A DNA stretch of 42,097 bases. Source: a virus. Numbering within the stretch: the stretch's first letter is position 1; each line of letters begins with the position of its first letter. The notes beneath the pieces were generated by a model. The model made no database searches and had not been told where the DNA came from. It was given only the letters and a program-made list of their open reading frames with translations. This document shows positions 37,946-42,097 of this stretch, piece by piece. The DNA lies in the IMG/VR virus record IMGVR_UViG_3300023222_000297, positions 1 to 42,097 of that record. One strand, written 5' to 3'. A program made the position numbers and the translations under genes.

Positions 37946-40084
37946 ATGCCAAACACAATGGAATCAACTAGAAACGAAATAGTCCCTACCGAGGAAGCCG
38001 GCAAGCTTACCAGGTTCAAGGAAGATATCATCCTGGATGCTGAGTTGACGGAAGATCAGCGCGACCATGCCAATATTGATATGCGCTTTATCAATGTTAC
38101 GGGTGGGATGTGGGAAGGGTTCGAGGATAACCAGTTCCAAGACAGGACCAAGCTGGAAATGGATCTAGTGAGTAACCATGTCCATAGGTTTGTCGGTAAT
38201 TGGAACCTGAACCGTGTTGGCGTCAACTTCAAGCCTTATGATGCCATGAATTCCATGACAACCGACAGCGATGCTGATTTGATCAATAGCATGTACCGGG
38301 CTGATTATCTGGATGGCAATGGGAAGGCTGCCACTGATAATGGAGTGCGGGAAGGAACCACCTGCGGGATTGGTCATTTTAAACTGGCTACCAAGTTTGA
38401 GGATGAAGGTGACAAGGAAAACAATTTGCAGAGGATCGAATGGAGGCAGGTAACAGGCTCATATAATACTGTTTTCTGGGACAATGCTGCAAAGCTTATG
38501 ATGAAACAGGATGCCCGGAGATGTACGGTATTGACCCAGTTCACTCCTGATTCATTTGAGAGGGAATATCCAGGCGCCGATCCAGTGAGTGCTTATCATC
38601 CCGATACAAGACAATTTTTCAACTATCAAGCTGATCGTGTCCACCTTATCTATATTGCAACACGCTATGAGATCATCAAGAAGAAGGAGTTTGTTTACCA
38701 GTATAATAATAGAATCACCAATAAGATAGATACTTACAGCGAAAAGGACCATGAGTTGATCAAGGATGAGCTGAAGGTCGACCCTAACCGCAAGTTCATG
38801 ATGAAAAGGAAGATCACCACTCAAATTGTGGAGAAGTCTATATTCTCAGGGTCAGAATTCCTTAAGAAACCAAAGAAGATTGCCGGCAAGTTCATTCCCA
38901 TTATCCCTATGTATGCCCATTGGTCGTATGTGGATGGAACTGAATGGTATCATGGGTTGGTCAGGAAGCTGCTTGATGCCCAAAGGCTTTACAATATGCA
39001 GGTGAGCCAATTAGCCGAGAACTCAGCGACAGCCGGCCAGGAAGTCCCAATCTTTGATCCATCCCAGATACCAGTGTCTATTCAAGATGGTTGGGAAAAC
39101 AAGAACAATAAACCATATTTACTGGCCTTTGCATTGCGGGATAAAGACGGAAATATTGTCCATCATGGACCGCTTGCCTACTCACAACCTCCAAGGTTGG
39201 ATGGTTCGACTGAACAATTATTGCAGATTGTCCCTGCTTACTTTAATGAGCAGACAGGCGGAGCTCCACAGGAGATTATGGATCCAAAAGCCAGCGGTAA
39301 AGCTATCAGGGCATTGCAGAAGCGTGAAGATTTGAATACCCAGGTGATCAATGACAATTATGCCATGGCAGTTCAAAGGTCTGGAGAAGTTTATCAGTCA
39401 ATGGCCGCTGATGTTTACAGCGTTAAACGAATGGTCCGGACGGTTGGGTTGGATGGTACGGATGGGACAAAGGCATTGCTCAAGACCGTGATGGATGAAA
39501 AGACCGGGCGATTGGTGGAATCCAACAATCTCAGGGGCAAGAAATTCCTTGTTTACTCAGATATTGGGCCGCAATACGACACATTGAGGGAAGAAACCAC
39601 GGAAGATTTGAAGGGATTGATACCGATTCTTATTGAATCAGGGGCTCAAGATATGGTCCCGACAGCAATAGCCGCCTTGATAGAAAACTCTACCGGTTCA
39701 GGAATGGAAGCACTGAAGAAGAAGAATCGCCGCAATATGATATTGGCCGGTGATGTTAAACCAGAAAACGATGAAGAGAAGAAGTTTTTGCAGGAAGCAC
39801 AACAGAATCAGAGCAACCCACAAGATGATCTTATTAAGGCTGCTACGGAGCAAGCTGCGTCTGAAGCACAGAAGTTTCAGTCTGAAGCCAGGAACCTGGA
39901 CTCTAAATCGCTTGATAATGCCGCGTCGGCACAGAAGAAGGCGGCTGAAACGAGAAAGATTATCTCTGAGACTGAGAATGCCAAGGTAAAAACATTACTT
40001 GATATTGAGAAGCAAAACAGGGAATTGGCTAGAGAGTTGCCCTTTCAGGTAGGTAGGAGGACGGTGACACCATTAGCATCATAA
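37946..40084 (+). CDS. Portal protein, P22 gp1 family
   Basis: This 712-residue protein is of P22 portal length (725). It shows the family opening with HANIDMRFINVTGGMWEGFED, the crown/wing region with NWNLNRVGVNFKP and GNGKAATDNGVREGTTCGIGHFKL, WSYVDGTEWYHGLVRKLLDAQRLYN, and a long C-terminal helical part rich in Ala, Gln and Glu (residues 610-700) like the P22 barrel. The dodecamer forms the DNA channel at one vertex. The codon pattern and length are normal. Confidence 0.92.
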   Translation: MPNTMESTRNEIVPTEEAGKLTRFKEDIILDAELTEDQRDHANIDMRFINVTGGMWEGFEDNQFQDRTKLEMDLVSNHVHRFVGNWNLNRVGVNFKPYDAMNSMTTDSDADLINSMYRADYLDGNGKAATDNGVREGTTCGIGHFKLATKFEDEGDKENNLQRIEWRQVTGSYNTVFWDNAAKLMMKQDARRCTVLTQFTPDSFEREYPGADPVSAYHPDTRQFFNYQADRVHLIYIATRYEIIKKKEFVYQYNNRITNKIDTYSEKDHELIKDELKVDPNRKFMMKRKITTQIVEKSIFSGSEFLKKPKKIAGKFIPIIPMYAHWSYVDGTEWYHGLVRKLLDAQRLYNMQVSQLAENSATAGQEVPIFDPSQIPVSIQDGWENKNNKPYLLAFALRDKDGNIVHHGPLAYSQPPRLDGSTEQLLQIVPAYFNEQTGGAPQEIMDPKASGKAIRALQKREDLNTQVINDNYAMAVQRSGEVYQSMAADVYSVKRMVRTVGLDGTDGTKALLKTVMDEKTGRLVESNNLRGKKFLVYSDIGPQYDTLREETTEDLKGLIPILIESGAQDMVPTAIAALIENSTGSGMEALKKKNRRNMILAGDVKPENDEEKKFLQEAQQNQSNPQDDLIKAATEQAASEAQKFQSEARNLDSKSLDNAASAQKKAAETRKIISETENAKVKTLLDIEKQNRELARELPFQVGRRTVTPLAS

Positions 40085-40098
40085 TAAAGGAGTAAATC

Positions 40099-40605
40099 AT
40101 GGCTAGAAAGAAAGCAACACCGAGAAGATCGAGACAACCTGCAATCAGGGATCTTGAGAAAGAGAATAAGCGTCGCCGTGCATTTGAGCTTAAAACTGTT
40201 AAAAAAGCAGCCGCGGCCTTCGGAATTGGGCCAGGTGGCAAAGGTAAAATATTATCCAAATCATTGGCTAAAAAATTCAGTAAACAGGGCCAAAAGGTTC
40301 AAAAATCTGTAGCTCAAGCTAAAAAAGGGGAAAAAAGAAAACTTAATAAAGAACTCGGTATTGGGCCTATGGGAATTGGTACATCCACATCAAGAGTGCA
40401 ACCAAAAGGCTTGAAAGTTACTGGCAGGTCACAAAGGGAAGCCAGTCGAGGATCGCAACGTTCTGCTGCTGATGCCGCCAGGGCTGTGAAGAATAAAAAA
40501 CTTGCCACAAAAAAGCTTCAAGAAAGAGAAAAAGGGCGTCAAGAACTTACAAAGCTGACTCTAAAACATCAAAGAGAATTACGAAATAAAAGAAAGAAAA
40601 AATAA
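40099..40605 (+). CDS. Lys/Arg-rich virion-region protein
   Basis: The gene encodes 168 residues with extreme basicity: repeated KKAAAAFGIGPGGKG and KLNKELGIGPMGIGTST, so a short motif GIGPxG occurs twice. The rest is charged helix with KRKK ends. AAGGAG upstream. A protein of such charge between portal and coat may be packaged with or bind DNA. No family recognised. Confidence 0.65.
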   Translation: MARKKATPRRSRQPAIRDLEKENKRRRAFELKTVKKAAAAFGIGPGGKGKILSKSLAKKFSKQGQKVQKSVAQAKKGEKRKLNKELGIGPMGIGTSTSRVQPKGLKVTGRSQREASRGSQRSAADAARAVKNKKLATKKLQEREKGRQELTKLTLKHQRELRNKRKKK

Positions 40606-40614
40606 AGGAGAACC

Positions 40615-40806
40615 ATGTCAAAAGACAACGGAGAACGGGAAGGCAAAGAGATAAAGGTCAAGCCTATCAAGGGAGCCAAGGCTCAATTAAAGGCGCTTGC
40701 TGATATCAAGAAGCTGGACGTTAAGATCAAGAAACGCTTCAAGGTAAGCGAACCTTTGCTGATAAAAAGGGAGAAATTACGGAAGGGTTTGGGGATTGGT
40801 GACTAA
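40615..40806 (+). CDS. Small basic protein
   Basis: The gene encodes 63 residues, Lys-rich (KEIKVKPIKGAKAQLKALADIKKLDVKIKKRFK) and ending GLGIGD, echoing the GIG motif of its neighbour. AAAGGAG upstream. Likely the same functional group; unknown. Confidence 0.6.
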   Translation: MSKDNGEREGKEIKVKPIKGAKAQLKALADIKKLDVKIKKRFKVSEPLLIKREKLRKGLGIGD

Positions 40807-40904
40807 AAATAGTCACACTGTGTCTATATTTGTGATACATAACCTAATGTATTGCATAAAAGGTGGCACGTGAAACATAGGTTAATAAAATAGGATAAAT
40901 AAAA

Positions 40905-41352
40905 TTGACTATCTCAATAACTCGATATGGAATTATTAAAGGTGGGGTTTGCGATACTGAGCACGAAAATAGAGCTAGTAGGGAAGCTGGAGCTAATATG
41001 ATGTTAGAGAGATTTATTGACTTCGGAGGTTTTAAAAAACGCAAGAACGATGGGAAATATCAAGCGGCTAAAGAGGTTTATTATGATTCAATTGAAATGT
41101 ATAAGTATTGGCCCAATGCACAGCGGGAAGTGGGGGGGGCTTCGGTTTGCACAAGATATTTTCCCTAACCTGTTGGAAGATAAGAAGTGGCTTACTAAAA
41201 AACAAATGATCAAGTTGTGTGAGGATAAGTGTGCGGGTGTTTCTGGGATGGATGCAGTCATTAGTAAAATGAAAGGCAAAGATTCGCACATAATGTCAGA
41301 CCATATCTATAAAGAAAAAAAGAAATATAATGAACTTGAAATACTAAGTTAG
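40905..41352 (+). pseudogene. Hypothetical protein interrupted at a run of eight G
   Basis: A frame from TTG 40905 (AGGA nine bases upstream) reads to a stop at 41168, but the plausible continuation (LRFAQDIFPNLLEDKKWLTKK to 41352) lies in the +1 frame. The switch falls at G8 (41132-41139). Removing one G restores a single frame of about 148 residues: ISITRYGIIKGGVCD, REAGANMMLERFIDF, then WPNAQREVGG joined to LRFAQDIF. It could be a sequencing or assembly error, a population mixture or slippage. Similar two-part proteins were not recognised. Confidence 0.6.
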
Positions 41353-41404
41353 TATATTTTAGTAGACTTATGACATTCAACTGTAAAATAAAAGGATACA
41401 CATC

Positions 41405-41467
41405 ATGCCAGTGCACAACAACGGTACAACAACAAGGAAGCGGAAGAAGAAAAAGGCCAGAAAATAA
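41405..41467 (+). CDS. 20-residue highly basic peptide
   Basis: ATG 41405 follows AAAGGA by about nine bases and opens 21 codons: MPVHNNGTTTRKRKKKKARK, half Lys/Arg. Phages commonly carry such tiny basic genes. It is one of several basic mini-proteins in this genome. The remainder of the gap 41353-41586 shows only the promoter and a 10-bp palindrome GACTATAGTC (41561-41570). Confidence 0.45.
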   Translation: MPVHNNGTTTRKRKKKKARK

Positions 41468-41494
41468 CACTTGATTTAGTGCATTTAAGAATAT

Positions 41495-41522
41495 TTGCAA
41501 TTAATTAGTTTATGTTTATAAT
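41495..41522 (+). promoter_or_regulatory. Promoter for the capsid genes
   Basis: TTGCAA (41495-41500), 16 bases, TATAAT (41517-41522). It precedes the decoration-like, scaffold and coat genes and would give extra transcripts for abundant head proteins. AAGGAG (about 41573) follows before ATG 41587. A nine-codon frame starting ATG 41538 lies between and may be a leader or chance. Confidence 0.6.
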
Positions 41523-41586
41523 AAATTGAGGTTAACCATGAGAATTGGAATAATAAAAAGACTATAGTCTATAAGGAGTAATTAAA

Positions 41587-42010
41587 ATGGCTTTTGACGC
41601 AACAAGACTCAAGAATATTGGTGGACAGGACAACCAGGATTTTGGGGGTGATGTGTTTTCATATACGCATCCGACAGACACCCTGGGAACAATTTTAGCG
41701 GCTGATTATTTCATTTTAGCCGAGCAAAGCTTGAATGTGAATGACATTGTTCGGATTGTTCATCCCAGCGGTGAAGTTGATGTTTTAGTGAGCATTTCCA
41801 CTGCATTGACGGTCACAGTAACCAGTATTTCTGGTGGTGTGCAATCGCTGTCGGTTGCAACAGGAGTAGGTGTTATTGACCCAGATGCACCTATTACAGA
41901 GTTGACAACCACAGGTGTGGGGACTTCTACCCTTGCGGACGGCACTGTTGGGTTTAGTAAAATAATCACCATGATAGTTGATGGTGGGAATAATGTATTG
42001 ACACCGGCAA
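41587..42010 (+). CDS. Decoration/head-like protein, N-terminal part (continues at base 93)
   Basis: From ATG 41587 the frame reads MAFDATRLKNIGGQDNQDF, then AADYFILAEQSLNVNDIVRIVH, and Val/Thr-rich strands. It is in phase with the fragment at 2-208 through the 92-base overlap; beyond 42010 the sequence turns into the inverted copy, so residues read past that point are artefactual. The joined protein of about 180 residues is typical of small head proteins lying between portal and coat. Function inferred from position. Confidence 0.7.
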
Positions 42011-42097
42011 GGGTAGAAGTCCCCACACCTGTGGTTGTCAACTCTGTAATAGGTGCATCTGGGTCAATAACACCTACTCCTGTTGCAACCGACAGCG
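41846..42097. repeat. 87-bp perfect inverted repeat at the contig end (fold-back)
   Basis: Bases 42011-42097 are the exact reverse complement of 41846-41932, with a 78-base spacer identical (one mismatch) to bases 15-92. The junction CCGGCAA/GGGTAG shows no coding sense. This pattern is characteristic of a library, amplification or assembly chimera at a read end. A real covalently closed hairpin end is the less likely alternative, because the same region also joins the left end smoothly. Confidence 0.8.
41919..42010. repeat. Direct terminal overlap, right copy
   Basis: The second copy of bases 1-92, with G at 41947 for A at 29. Trimming the window to 1-41918 gives a circle in which the split gene is restored and every operon is continuous. 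Confidence 0.85.

Noticed and set aside
41760-42041. 93-aa leftward frame at the right end
   Set aside because: It runs through the inverted fold-back copy and exists only because of it; it mirrors the decoration-like gene.
1-42097. CRISPR arrays, tRNA genes, insertion sequences, reverse transcriptase of a diversity-generating element
   Set aside because: No regularly spaced direct repeats, cloverleaf with CCA-type acceptor, transposase or RT motif was seen on reading both strands; a tRNA scan was not possible.

Overview
The window is an essentially complete, circularly permuted genome of a P22-like short-tailed phage (podovirus), AT-rich and densely packed, with ATGA/TAATG gene overlaps and GAGGAG-type ribosome binding sites. 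Its first 92 bases recur at 41919-42010 with one mismatch, and the decoration-like gene cut by the left edge continues from the right edge. The unique circle would therefore be about 41.9 kb. The last 87 bases are an exact reverse complement of 41846-41932, most easily read as a fold-back chimera at the contig end. The host is probably a gammaproteobacterium: lipoprotein signals are present, and one outer-membrane protein recalls the Legionella Lpg1974 porin family. That host assignment is inference.

Virion block. It runs across the contig ends in the P22 order: terminase small (34234) and large (35963), portal (37946), decoration-like (41587 into 208), scaffold (287), coat (1328), gp4-like (2948), gp10-like (3494), three ejection proteins in the gp7/gp20/gp16 positions (5771-9559), and a tailspike-type protein with a P22 head-binding domain (9920). 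The gp26 (needle) and gp14 positions instead hold a 98-aa protein and a DUF5131 (Gp37/Gp68) protein. A second adhesion block (22863-33210) encodes several fibre-like proteins, including a 999-aa repeat protein and a protein with tandem LamG-like domains.

Lysis and leftward modules. After a rho-independent terminator near 11.6 kb come a DUF5675 protein, a lipoprotein and a 53-aa two-helix membrane protein, a possible lysis group. Convergent to it, a leftward operon (15801 to 12837) carries an HTH repressor, a 42-aa Arg/Lys-rich protein, an outer-membrane barrel, a Cse60-like protein, a lipoprotein, a second paralogous HTH protein and a secreted protein. This looks like an immunity plus surface-conversion operon. 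No integrase was found anywhere.

Control region and early genes. Divergent promoters sharing direct repeats of a GTTGATA motif lie at 15811-15847. The rightward transcript begins with a strikingly structured leader, including a 13-bp and an 11-bp perfect stem interleaved as an H-type pseudoknot (15975-16096). Then come an RHH protein, an ERF-type annealing protein, a lambda O-like initiator with four 9-bp AT-rich iterons inside its gene, a putative helicase loader, a DNA methyltransferase, an HTH regulator, an NrdR-like zinc ribbon, a VRR-NUC nuclease and small unknowns. Many very short genes, several with paired-cysteine zinc motifs or extreme basic composition, fill the gaps.
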